In this document: positions 26,919-34,983 of the stretch, in pieces
How the letters are laid out: each line of letters begins with the position of its first letter
How positions within the stretch are numbered: position 1 is the first letter of the stretch
NCBI GenBank assembly: GCA_024403675.1
Contig: JAKSRH010000011.1
Span: 1-61,229, forward strand
Reading direction: 5' to 3'
Length of the DNA: 61,229 nt
DNA from: Saccharofermentans sp.
GTDB taxonomy: Bacteria > Bacillota > Clostridia > Saccharofermentanales > Saccharofermentanaceae
The notes under the pieces: generated by a model
Told to the model about the DNA's origin: nothing
Database searches by the model: none
What the model saw: the letters and a program-made list of their open reading frames with translations, nothing else
Position numbers and translations under genes: made by a program

Positions 26919-27794
26919 TTAAAATCTGTGTTCGCTAATGTATTTGTCTGCAGCAGCCACATAGTCCGCTGAAATCTTCTTAAGAAGAGGATTGGAAGCA
27001 GAATCAAATACCACATCATCAATGCGCTTAATAGGCAAAATATCAAAAGGTGTGCTACTTACAAAAAGAGCCACTTCGTGTCCCTGCTCCTTAAGTGCCA
27101 CCATTTCGTCCATAGTAAAGGTACCAATTACAAGCTCAGCACCACTATTATTAAGTGAGCTCATTACGCGGTTACGTGTAATACCAAGAAGAATCTTCTC
27201 ATCAGGTGCGGAATAAACCTTATCGTCAACGATAACAAAAAGATTAGACTTAGAACCCTCATAATACTTGCCCTCGTTATCACAAAGCACAATCTCATAA
27301 GGGTGTCCGTCACTATTTTCGCGTGCGAAAGTATCAGCCACCGCCTGCTTATAGTCTCCACGGAAAACCTTAATATTAGGTGCTACTCTCTCCCACTGAA
27401 GTGTAAGCGAATTAATACCCTCATCAAACTTATCTTGAGTAGGAATAAAAGCCTCACAAATATGAATAAGCAAATGAGACTTAGTAAGAACAATACGAAG
27501 ATTACCGTTATAGTCTACGTTGTAGCCAATTTCCTTAAGAAAACTTCTGCAATCATCACCAATTCTATTAACATCAACATCAAAAGCTTCGATACCCATA
27601 ACAGACTTCTCAAGTCTCTTAAGGTGATCTTCAGAATAAAGCATTACGCCATTTTTAATTCTGATAGTCTCATAATATGTTACTTCTTCTGTAGGAACTG
27701 CTAATAATTTAGCATCCTCAGAATTACAATCAATCAATTTTCCATCATAAAAATACTTATCCCCAAGAGGGCTCTCGAGCATAGGATATGCCAT
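26919..27794 (-). CDS. Class IV aminotransferase (branched-chain aminotransferase / ADC lyase type)
   Basis: A 291-residue fold-type IV PLP enzyme. FRGDYKQAVAD carries the likely Schiff-base lysine, and EGSKSNLFVIVDDKVYSAP with ILLGITRNRV is the standard cofactor phosphate-binding region. The family covers branched-chain amino acid aminotransferase, D-amino acid aminotransferase and aminodeoxychorismate lyase; the sequence does not decide between them, and no folate or branched-chain gene lies beside it. GGAG precedes the ATG. The htpG gene follows 19 bases downstream. Confidence 0.82.
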   Translation of the reverse strand: MAYPMLESPLGDKYFYDGKLIDCNSEDAKLLAVPTEEVTYYETIRIKNGVMLYSEDHLKRLEKSVMGIEAFDVDVNRIGDDCRSFLKEIGYNVDYNGNLRIVLTKSHLLIHICEAFIPTQDKFDEGINSLTLQWERVAPNIKVFRGDYKQAVADTFARENSDGHPYEIVLCDNEGKYYEGSKSNLFVIVDDKVYSAPDEKILLGITRNRVMSSLNNSGAELVIGTFTMDEMVALKEQGHEVALFVSSTPFDILPIKRIDDVVFDSASNPLLKKISADYVAAADKYISEHRF

Positions 27795-27845
27795 ATATTC
27801 ATCTCCAAATCACAGTAAATTTCAACTTGATTATTATACCTCTAA

Positions 27846-29840
27846 TCACCTAAGGGCGAACGCTAAATATTTAAAATTATAGTAAACAAAGCTATCCATA
27901 CTTCTAGCAAGAACTAACCAATAGTTAGTAATAATACATAAAACACCTGCTAATACTAGAATAGCTAGAACAGTCTTATTTCCACTTATTTTCTCATTAG
28001 ACATAAGCGTAAATAATACAAAAGCCATAGCAATAACAATAAATATGCCAAACTGACTTATAAACTCCATGGATATACCACCACGCTGAATTACACTAAG
28101 TAAAATTACAACTCCGTAAAAAAGCACGTCAAATGCGTAAACAAAAACGTTTCTCTCCTTCATCATCTTTCTTATAGAAGGTATAAACATCAAAAGTGAT
28201 GCCAAAGCAACAATATTGAATGCAAAAAAGCCACCAATCATACTACCGTAGTTAACTACTGCCATATAATCACCAGAAATATTATTAGATGGTGCTACAT
28301 ATGGGAAAGTAGGACTAATATTCATAGGCAAGAAAAGATAATCAAAAAGTCCCAGAGGAATTAAGCTCATCTTAAATCCATGGTGAAGCATGTCGGTATT
28401 AGTTAGCAAATAAGATGTGCCAAACTCAAAGAAATTACCAAATCTCATAAAATTATAGAGTAAGAAAATAAAACTAATTACTACGAAAGGCATCACTACA
28501 CACAAAGTGTCAAAAATGCTAGTTTTCGAGAACAATTTCTTTTCTCTCATCTCCATGGTAAATACTGGAAATACTAAAAGAAAACTAATAGCCATTACTG
28601 GAGTACAGCCCATTACAAAAGCAAAACAAAGACTTCCAAGGATAAGCTTCATAGTTGAAAGCTGTCCATTATTTGAAGTCATCCACAAATTTAGCCCAGT
28701 AACTATAAGTAAAACACTTAACACCACAGGTAAATTAGATGCAACAGGGTCTTTAACAAAGCTAAGGCTGCCTGCGCCAATTAATACCACATAACTTATA
28801 AGAAGATAAACACCATAAGAAATGTCTGAAAAATACTTATTAGCAATAACATAAACCAGACGGAAAACAGCAATAGCAAGTAAAGCAACAACCAAAATCA
28901 TGGCATAAGCAGGATCTAAACTACTACCCGTAATCTTGTGGTAAGGCATAAAGAAAACAAGCGCTGGAAGAAGTCCTAAATGACTATAAAACTTACCTTG
29001 ATAATAACTTAGTCCCTCGTAACTATCTCCTACAACAGTGGTTCTTACTCCTGCATCATAAGGATTTTCTAATTTAGCAATTGTTTCAGGTGTTTCTACC
29101 TGATAAAGATAAGACACACCATCACTTAATGCTTCACCATAAAGGTTGTACTGCATTTCGTTATAAGTAAGACTTGCCTTATCAAACTTTCTATTAAAAA
29201 GACCAATCTCCATGAAAGTTATAATCTGAAGAAAAACTAGTACAAACACCAAGTCTTTTTGCATTTTATCCTTAAAATCAAGCTTAGTCTTATAAAGCAC
29301 TGACCCTGGCATAAAAAGCATACCCATGACAAAAATCATGTATACCATCAAAATCCTACCAAGATGCATCTCAAATGGTCTTGTTTTATTAATATCAACT
29401 GAAGTATTAGAAAAGGCATAACCTGAGTCACTACTTACTACAGTAATATAAATAACTTCTGTATCACCATTAGTTCTCAGTCTTATATAAGAGGACTCAT
29501 CAATGCCATTAATAATCTCAGTTTCAGGTAACCAATAGCAGTTCTTATTAGCCTGGTCTGTAATACCAATAGCAACAGTAATCTTGTCACCCTTATGTGC
29601 TTCAGGAGTAAACAAATCAAGATAGATATTACTTACATGTCCTGTTATACCAGATACAATTGCATAACCTTCAGCATTATCGTTCTCATTAGCAGTATAT
29701 TCAGAAACTATTCCTGAAATATTCTTATCAAAGCTTAGTGACTCCCAAAAAGGAAAATTAAAAACAACTATCTCAAGTGCAAGAACTATCAAAAATATTA
29801 TGGCTAGTTTTTGCGCAAATTTATTTATATTAAAATTCAT
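27846..29840 (-). CDS. Large multi-pass membrane protein, glycosyltransferase-like
   Basis: A 664-residue protein. After a first membrane helix (residues 11-31) there is an extracytoplasmic domain of about 120 residues with beta-rich character, then about eleven further hydrophobic segments. The layout recalls polyprenol-phosphate-dependent GT-C glycosyltransferases of the GT39/DUF2142 kind, and the loop after the third helix (NEMQYNLYGEAL) is reminiscent of them. No DxD-type motif in the first loop is convincing, so the assignment is tentative. The gene is isolated on its transcript, next to no sugar-polymer genes. Confidence 0.55.
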   Translation of the reverse strand: MNFNINKFAQKLAIIFLIVLALEIVVFNFPFWESLSFDKNISGIVSEYTANENDNAEGYAIVSGITGHVSNIYLDLFTPEAHKGDKITVAIGITDQANKNCYWLPETEIINGIDESSYIRLRTNGDTEVIYITVVSSDSGYAFSNTSVDINKTRPFEMHLGRILMVYMIFVMGMLFMPGSVLYKTKLDFKDKMQKDLVFVLVFLQIITFMEIGLFNRKFDKASLTYNEMQYNLYGEALSDGVSYLYQVETPETIAKLENPYDAGVRTTVVGDSYEGLSYYQGKFYSHLGLLPALVFFMPYHKITGSSLDPAYAMILVVALLAIAVFRLVYVIANKYFSDISYGVYLLISYVVLIGAGSLSFVKDPVASNLPVVLSVLLIVTGLNLWMTSNNGQLSTMKLILGSLCFAFVMGCTPVMAISFLLVFPVFTMEMREKKLFSKTSIFDTLCVVMPFVVISFIFLLYNFMRFGNFFEFGTSYLLTNTDMLHHGFKMSLIPLGLFDYLFLPMNISPTFPYVAPSNNISGDYMAVVNYGSMIGGFFAFNIVALASLLMFIPSIRKMMKERNVFVYAFDVLFYGVVILLSVIQRGGISMEFISQFGIFIVIAMAFVLFTLMSNEKISGNKTVLAILVLAGVLCIITNYWLVLARSMDSFVYYNFKYLAFALR

Positions 29841-30003
29841 ATGAATGATTCATTCTCCAATATTTCTTTCATTCAATTTTATCATACTGTATATAAATCT
29901 CTTACATAAATAATAGTTGACGCTTATATAACATAGGTATATCATTACGGATATTTATTCATATATTTGTATATTTATACATTGCGTTGTTGAGGTACTA
30001 ATT

Positions 30004-30456
30004 ATGAATTACAGAGTAATGACTATAGATGATTACGAAGAGGTCTATAAGATGTGGATGTCCTGTAAAGGCATGGGATTTAATGACGTTGACGATACTA
30101 GAGAAGGAATTGAACGTTATTTAAATCGTAATCCAGATACATCTTTTGTAGCCGAATGCGATACCGATTGTGGTAAAATAATTACCGGTGCAATTCTTTG
30201 TGGCCATGATGGCAGACGTGGAATTGTTCAGCATACCTGTGTTCACCCAGATTATCGTCATCAAGGTATCGGTGAGAAACTGGTTGAAACAGCTTTAGAT
30301 GCACTTAAGAAACACCAGATTAGTAAAGTGTTACTTGTAGCCTTCAAACGTAATGATGGCGCAAACGCTTTCTGGGAAAAGCAAGGTTTCACCTTAAGAG
30401 AAGATCTTAATTATAGAAATCGTGCACTAATTGATTTAATTAGAATTGACACATAA
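30004..30456 (+). CDS. GNAT family N-acetyltransferase
   Basis: A 150-residue GNAT protein. The acetyl-CoA-binding motif is VHPDYRHQGIGEKLVETAL (Q/RxxGxG/A as HQGIGEKL), followed by the motif B-like NDGANAFWEKQGF. GAGG lies 8 bases before the ATG. Its stop is only 12 bases before argH, so the two are co-transcribed. In some bacteria short GNAT domains associated or fused with ArgH act as N-acetylglutamate synthases. That role is a hypothesis here; the substrate is not readable from sequence. Confidence 0.82.
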   Translation: MNYRVMTIDDYEEVYKMWMSCKGMGFNDVDDTREGIERYLNRNPDTSFVAECDTDCGKIITGAILCGHDGRRGIVQHTCVHPDYRHQGIGEKLVETALDALKKHQISKVLLVAFKRNDGANAFWEKQGFTLREDLNYRNRALIDLIRIDT

Positions 30457-30468
30457 GGAGACACATAA

Positions 30469-31830
30469 ATGGCTAAGAAAATGTGGGCTGGTCGCTTCGA
30501 GAAAGCAACCGACAAAGCAGTAAATGACTATAACTCATCCCTTCCTTTTGACTGCAGAATGTATTCTCAAGATATTGAGGGTTCTATTGCACACTCAGCA
30601 ATGCTTGCTAAGCAGGGCATTATTTCACAGAAGGATGCTGATGATATTCGTGAGGGACTTCTCTCTATCAAGGCTGACATCGAAAGTGGTGTTTTGACTT
30701 TCGACTCAGACGCAGAAGATATTCACATGTTTATTGAGGAAGAGCTTACTAACCGTATTGGTGATGCTGGTAAGAGACTTCACACAGGACGTTCTCGTAA
30801 TGACCAAGTTGCTCTCGACCAGAGACTTTACTGCGTTGATGAAGCTATGGAAATTTCTGCGTTACTCGACGAATTGAAGACTACTCTTATTGATATGGCT
30901 AAGCAGCATACATCCACTTACATGCCAGGTTACACACACCTTCAGAGAGCACAGCCTATTACTTATGCTCACTATCTTGGTGCTTATATCGAGATGTTCT
31001 CACGAGATATTGATCGTCTTAATCAGGCTATCGAGAGAACTAACATCTCTCCTCTTGGTTCTGGCGCTCTCGCAGGTACTACTTACCCACTTGATCGTAA
31101 GTTTGTTGCAGACCAGCTTGGTATGAAAGACGTAACTTATAACTCTCTTGATGGTGTATCTGACCGTGACTGGGCTATCGAGTTCGCATCTTGCATGTCA
31201 ATTCTCATGATGCACCTTTCCCGTATGTCTGAGGAGATTATTCTTTACGCATCACAGGAGTTCAAATTCTATGAGCTTGATGATGCTTACTCTACAGGTT
31301 CTTCTATGATGCCACAGAAAAAGAACCCAGATGTTGCAGAGCTTACACGTGGTAAGACAGGTCGTGTTTATGGTGACCTCATGACACTTCTCGTTGTTAT
31401 GAAAGGACTCCCACTTGCATATAACAAGGACATGCAGGAAGTTCAGGAAGCTCTCTTTGACGTAGTAGATACAATCAAGGGCGCACTTGTTCCATTTATC
31501 GGCATGATGAAGACAATGACAATCCGTGTAGACAAGATGGAAGCAGCAGCTCTCGGTGGTTTTACTAACGCTACAGACCTCGCTGACTACCTTGTTAAGA
31601 AGGGTATCCCATTTAGATCCACTCACGAGATTTCTGGTAAGCTCGTACACTACTGTATCGAGAATGGTAAGTCTCTTAATGATCTTTCTCTCGACGAGTT
31701 CCGTCAGTATTCTGACATCATAGAAGAGGATGTTTACGACGCTATCTCCCTCAAGACTTGTGTTGGCGGTCGTACAGTAATCGGTGGCCCAGCTACAAGT
31801 ACAGTTGAGGATTATCTTAATAATCTCTAA
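30469..31830 (+). CDS. argH: Argininosuccinate lyase
   Basis: A 453-residue member of the fumarase/aspartase superfamily. It cleaves argininosuccinate to arginine and fumarate. Signatures include MWAGRFEKATD at the start, HTGRSRNDQV, TYMPGYTHLQRAQPI, and the flexible catalytic loop GSSMMPQKKNPD whose Ser is the general acid/base. AGGAGA precedes the ATG. It sits directly behind a GNAT gene and before a strong terminator. No argG is in the window, although argG-argH is the usual pair. Confidence 0.97.
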   Translation: MAKKMWAGRFEKATDKAVNDYNSSLPFDCRMYSQDIEGSIAHSAMLAKQGIISQKDADDIREGLLSIKADIESGVLTFDSDAEDIHMFIEEELTNRIGDAGKRLHTGRSRNDQVALDQRLYCVDEAMEISALLDELKTTLIDMAKQHTSTYMPGYTHLQRAQPITYAHYLGAYIEMFSRDIDRLNQAIERTNISPLGSGALAGTTYPLDRKFVADQLGMKDVTYNSLDGVSDRDWAIEFASCMSILMMHLSRMSEEIILYASQEFKFYELDDAYSTGSSMMPQKKNPDVAELTRGKTGRVYGDLMTLLVVMKGLPLAYNKDMQEVQEALFDVVDTIKGALVPFIGMMKTMTIRVDKMEAAALGGFTNATDLADYLVKKGIPFRSTHEISGKLVHYCIENGKSLNDLSLDEFRQYSDIIEEDVYDAISLKTCVGGRTVIGGPATSTVEDYLNNL

Positions 31831-31851
31831 TTTATTAATTCACGAGACACT

Positions 31852-31894
31852 AATCCCCTTTACCGTCAGTTAACGATAAAGGGGATTTTTATTT
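31852..31894 (+). terminator. argH terminator
   Basis: AATCCCCTTTA pairs with TAAAGGGGATT, and an inner CGT/ACG closes the loop CAGTTA. TTTATTT follows. Confidence 0.9.
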
Positions 31895-31896
31895 AC

Positions 31897-32676
31897 TTAT
31901 TTAATTCTAACCAAAGATTCAATACAATAATGACCTTCTTCATCAATAAAAGCCACTCTATTATGTGAAACTCTTAACTCACTAATATATCCTCTCTCCT
32001 GAAGTTCATTTAAAATTAAATAGTACTGAGAGTTTGTAACTTTATCCTCGCTATCATGAACATCATCTAATACATAAGCTACGATATTACTATTACCTAA
32101 TTCATCATATGAAGGTAAATCAGTAAGATACTGTTCATATTCCCATGAATCAAATTTGCCAGACTCTTCAAACTCATTTAACTTTTCTTCTAAATCAACA
32201 TCACACTCAAATAGCTGAAGCGTGATTCTGTCATAATCAAAATCATAATCATTTATGAGTGTACTAATTAATTCATCATTTGAGTAATCAGCAAAATAAT
32301 CATCTTCGTTAACACACTTAATCTTTCCGTTAAGACTATCATCAACAGTTACTTCATAGACATATACTTTTTCCATTTCACTATCATATGTCTGAAGAAC
32401 AACAAAATAATATTTACCGCTATCAAGATATGTTGCATTGATTTTTTCGAGACGTCTATCATACGAAGGCGTATAGTCAACTTCAATTCCATCATCATCT
32501 GGAGTCATAACATAAAAGACCCTTTTAGATACTCTTCCATGAAATTCCATATAAAGTGAATCACCTTCAGATTCTAGTTTAATTCTAGGAGTCTTTTCAA
32601 CTTCTAAAGCACAGCCTGTAAATACAAACGGAACAAATATAACGAATACTAATAATAAACTAATTACCCTTCTCAT
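31897..32676 (-). CDS. Lipoprotein of unknown function
   Basis: A 259-residue lipoprotein with a hydrophobic signal (RRVISLLLVFVIFVPFVF) ending in lipobox FTGC at residues 19-22. The mature region is acidic, with a beta-rich first half and a helical second half; it resembles no family I can name. The ATG overlaps the recO stop codon as ATGA, so it is the last cistron of the ymdB-to-recO operon. Its presence at the end of this rRNA-processing and c-di-AMP cluster gives no clear functional hint. Confidence 0.65.
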   Translation of the reverse strand: MRRVISLLLVFVIFVPFVFTGCALEVEKTPRIKLESEGDSLYMEFHGRVSKRVFYVMTPDDDGIEVDYTPSYDRRLEKINATYLDSGKYYFVVLQTYDSEMEKVYVYEVTVDDSLNGKIKCVNEDDYFADYSNDELISTLINDYDFDYDRITLQLFECDVDLEEKLNEFEESGKFDSWEYEQYLTDLPSYDELGNSNIVAYVLDDVHDSEDKVTNSQYYLILNELQERGYISELRVSHNRVAFIDEEGHYCIESLVRIK

Positions 32677-33455
32677 AATCTATTAAATCCTCTATCCAAT
32701 CTCTTAATAGGATCTGTAATATCCACTTCAAATTGACGTCGCAAATATTCAGTCGTAAAGATACGAAGTTCATCCAAAGAAGTTTCACTTGGAGTAAACA
32801 TATAGATTTTGCTATACTCCGCTTCGATGACTTTGTCTAATAATTCTACAGAAGAGTGAGACATTAGTTTGTAATCATTTCTGCGACTACCACAGTACTT
32901 TTCTCCACAATTAGAACAATAGCACTGATTATCGTCATAACTTAAGTACAAACCGTTACTACCACTTACATCTGTACCGCATCCATTACAACTACTATAA
33001 GACGCACTTAATCCAAGATCAGAAAGTAATTTCCAGTTAAAAGCTACATAAATAAAAGCTGCTTTTGAAGCCATTTCCGAAAGCGCATAAAATGTATATA
33101 CAGATAACTCATAAGCATCTGCAGCGTTATCACTTTGGAGCACAGATGACTTGAGACAAGTCGCGCAATGACCTGCCACAGCCATAGCTTCAAGAGAATT
33201 CATAATTCCCGCGTTACTAGCAACTATGGAAAAATCCTTAAGATAGTAAAAACCATGACTATCATTAAGAACAAAATCACAAAGCATATAAGGCATAGAT
33301 ACTGCGCTCATCTTAGAACCAAGCTTAGCTGTGCCTTTTGCCACAAAATGAAGAATCCCGAGGTTACGGGTAAGGATCGTTACCATACGATCCTTTTCCT
33401 TATACTCACGGGACTCCAGAATGATTCCTTTTACAGATATTGGATCACTGGCCAT
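32673..33455 (-). CDS. recO: DNA repair protein RecO
   Basis: A 260-residue RecO, which loads RecA at gaps together with RecR. It has the N-terminal OB fold (VKGIILESREYKEKDRMVTILTRNLG), the middle helical domain, and a four-cysteine zinc motif CNGCG ... CSNCG near residues 149-190. MASDPISVKG is taken as start because AGGAAGAAG lies upstream; it begins 11 bases inside the end of the ybeY-era gene. RecO directly after era is the standard Firmicutes order. Confidence 0.93.
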   Translation of the reverse strand: MASDPISVKGIILESREYKEKDRMVTILTRNLGILHFVAKGTAKLGSKMSAVSMPYMLCDFVLNDSHGFYYLKDFSIVASNAGIMNSLEAMAVAGHCATCLKSSVLQSDNAADAYELSVYTFYALSEMASKAAFIYVAFNWKLLSDLGLSASYSSCNGCGTDVSGSNGLYLSYDDNQCYCSNCGEKYCGSRRNDYKLMSHSSVELLDKVIEAEYSKIYMFTPSETSLDELRIFTTEYLRRQFEVDITDPIKRLDRGFNRL

Positions 33456-34983
33456 CGTCTTCTTCCTGATAACCGTAAGACTTAAGAAGACCATCATTAT
33501 TTTTCCAGTCTTCTCTAACCTTTACAAACACTTCAAGGAAAACTTTACATCCAAGGAGACGTTCCATGCCCTTACGTGCCTGTGTACCAATACGCTTAAG
33601 CATCTGTCCGTTCTTTCCAATAATAATTCCCTTATGAGAATTTCTCTCGCAAACGATATTTGCCTTAATAACGCACATCTCACGATCATATTCATCAGCT
33701 GAATCATTAGGATACTTCTCTACAAACTCCTGAATCTCTACACATGTTCCGTGTGGGATTTCCTGGTCAATATAGTGAAGTATCTGCTCTCTGATAAGTT
33801 CAGCACATATTTCACGCTCAGTCTGATTTGTCATGTACTCTGAATCAAAAAGTCTTGGACCAGCAGGAAGAAGATTAGTAAGTTTCTCAATAAGAAGATC
33901 AACGTTATCTCCAGTCTTAGCTGAAATTGGAATAATATCTACAAACTCATAAAGCTTAGAGTAAGCCATAATCATTGGAAGAAGTGATTCCTTAGATACG
34001 TCATCAGATTTATTAATAGCAAGTACTACTTTCTTCTTATTTTCCTTACAAAGCTCAATAAGCTGCTGCTCTACAGCTCCTGGCTTAGGGAAACGACCAT
34101 CAGCAATAAGGAGTACTGCATCTGAATTCTTAGCTGATGAAAAAGAGTTATTAACCATAATCTTTGCAAGCTTAGAACCAGGATTATGTACACCAGGAGT
34201 ATCTACGAAAATAATCTGAGTATCATCAGTATTATAGATAGAACGGATATTAGTTCTAGTTGTCTGAGGCTTATGAGATACGATAGCAAGCTTCATACCA
34301 GTTATGTAATTAATAAGTGTGGACTTACCTACATTAGGACGACCAAGAATAGAAATGTAACCACAGTGATCACATGGAGAACCTGCAGGATAAGCAATAT
34401 TACGCTCAAGTTCATCAGCATGGTTAGTCACTTCAAGTGCTTCATCACTAAAGGCAAGACCAATCTCCATCATAAGCTTCTTTTGAAGAAGGACCATCTT
34501 CTTCTCATCTTCCTCTTCAATGTGATCATAACCAAGGAGATGCAAAATAGAATGAGCGATAAGGAAAAGAATCTCACGCTCCTGAGAATGTCCATATTCC
34601 TCAGCATTTGCAAAAGCTATCTCAGGGCAAATAATGATATCGCCAAGATTAAGTATACGATTACCATCCTCAGTAAACTCCATATCCTCAGGACTAATAT
34701 CAGATACTAATTTACCGTCCTTCATATCAAGGAAAGGAAATGACAATACATCTGTAGGCTTATCAATATCACGATTATCCTTATTAAGTTCCTGAATAGT
34801 AACACTATCAACAAATGTTAAAGATGCATAAGAAGAATCTCCTAGAATTCTTCTAAGTCTAGTATCAATAACACCCTGCTCAGCAAGCTCTACTATGTTA
34901 CTTGTAAGCTTCTCAATATACGGACTAAACTTCGCGATTAATTCTTCTGAAAGTTCTACTTCATTAATTATTTCTATTGTCAT
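33445..34983 (-). CDS. ybeY-era: YbeY-Era fusion: rRNA-maturation endoribonuclease plus ribosome-assembly GTPase
   Basis: One uninterrupted 512-residue frame encodes two proteins that are normally separate. Residues 1-170 are YbeY: Arg71 and DKPTDVLSFPF (74-84), and the zinc motif HSILHLLGYDH with His144, His148 and His154. A linker of about 38 residues (171-208) ending in PCDHCG leads to Era: G1 GRPNVGKS (214-221), PQTTRTN, G3 DTPG (261-264), G4 NKSD, G5 SAKTG, and a KH domain with HKGIIIGKNGQMLKRIG. Both act in 16S rRNA 3'-end maturation. The start codon lies 20 bases inside pgpH. The dgkA and cdd genes common between ybeY and era are missing. Confidence 0.95.
   Translation of the reverse strand: MTIEIINEVELSEELIAKFSPYIEKLTSNIVELAEQGVIDTRLRRILGDSSYASLTFVDSVTIQELNKDNRDIDKPTDVLSFPFLDMKDGKLVSDISPEDMEFTEDGNRILNLGDIIICPEIAFANAEEYGHSQEREILFLIAHSILHLLGYDHIEEEDEKKMVLLQKKLMMEIGLAFSDEALEVTNHADELERNIAYPAGSPCDHCGYISILGRPNVGKSTLINYITGMKLAIVSHKPQTTRTNIRSIYNTDDTQIIFVDTPGVHNPGSKLAKIMVNNSFSSAKNSDAVLLIADGRFPKPGAVEQQLIELCKENKKKVVLAINKSDDVSKESLLPMIMAYSKLYEFVDIIPISAKTGDNVDLLIEKLTNLLPAGPRLFDSEYMTNQTEREICAELIREQILHYIDQEIPHGTCVEIQEFVEKYPNDSADEYDREMCVIKANIVCERNSHKGIIIGKNGQMLKRIGTQARKGMERLLGCKVFLEVFVKVREDWKNNDGLLKSYGYQEEDDGQ

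Noticed and set aside
25070..26938. Long open frames on the plus strand opposite htpG
   Set aside because: They are rich in Leu, Ile, Cys and Arg with no ribosome site, and lie antisense to a clear HtpG; they are shadows of codon bias.
24962..29840. Heat-shock operator at htpG
   Set aside because: No CIRCE or CtsR-like repeat was seen upstream; the only CIRCE in the window is at groES.
29841..30003. Promoter or RNA element between the large membrane protein and the GNAT gene
   Set aside because: AT-rich with several TATA-like words but no convincing paired -35/-10 and no stable hairpin.
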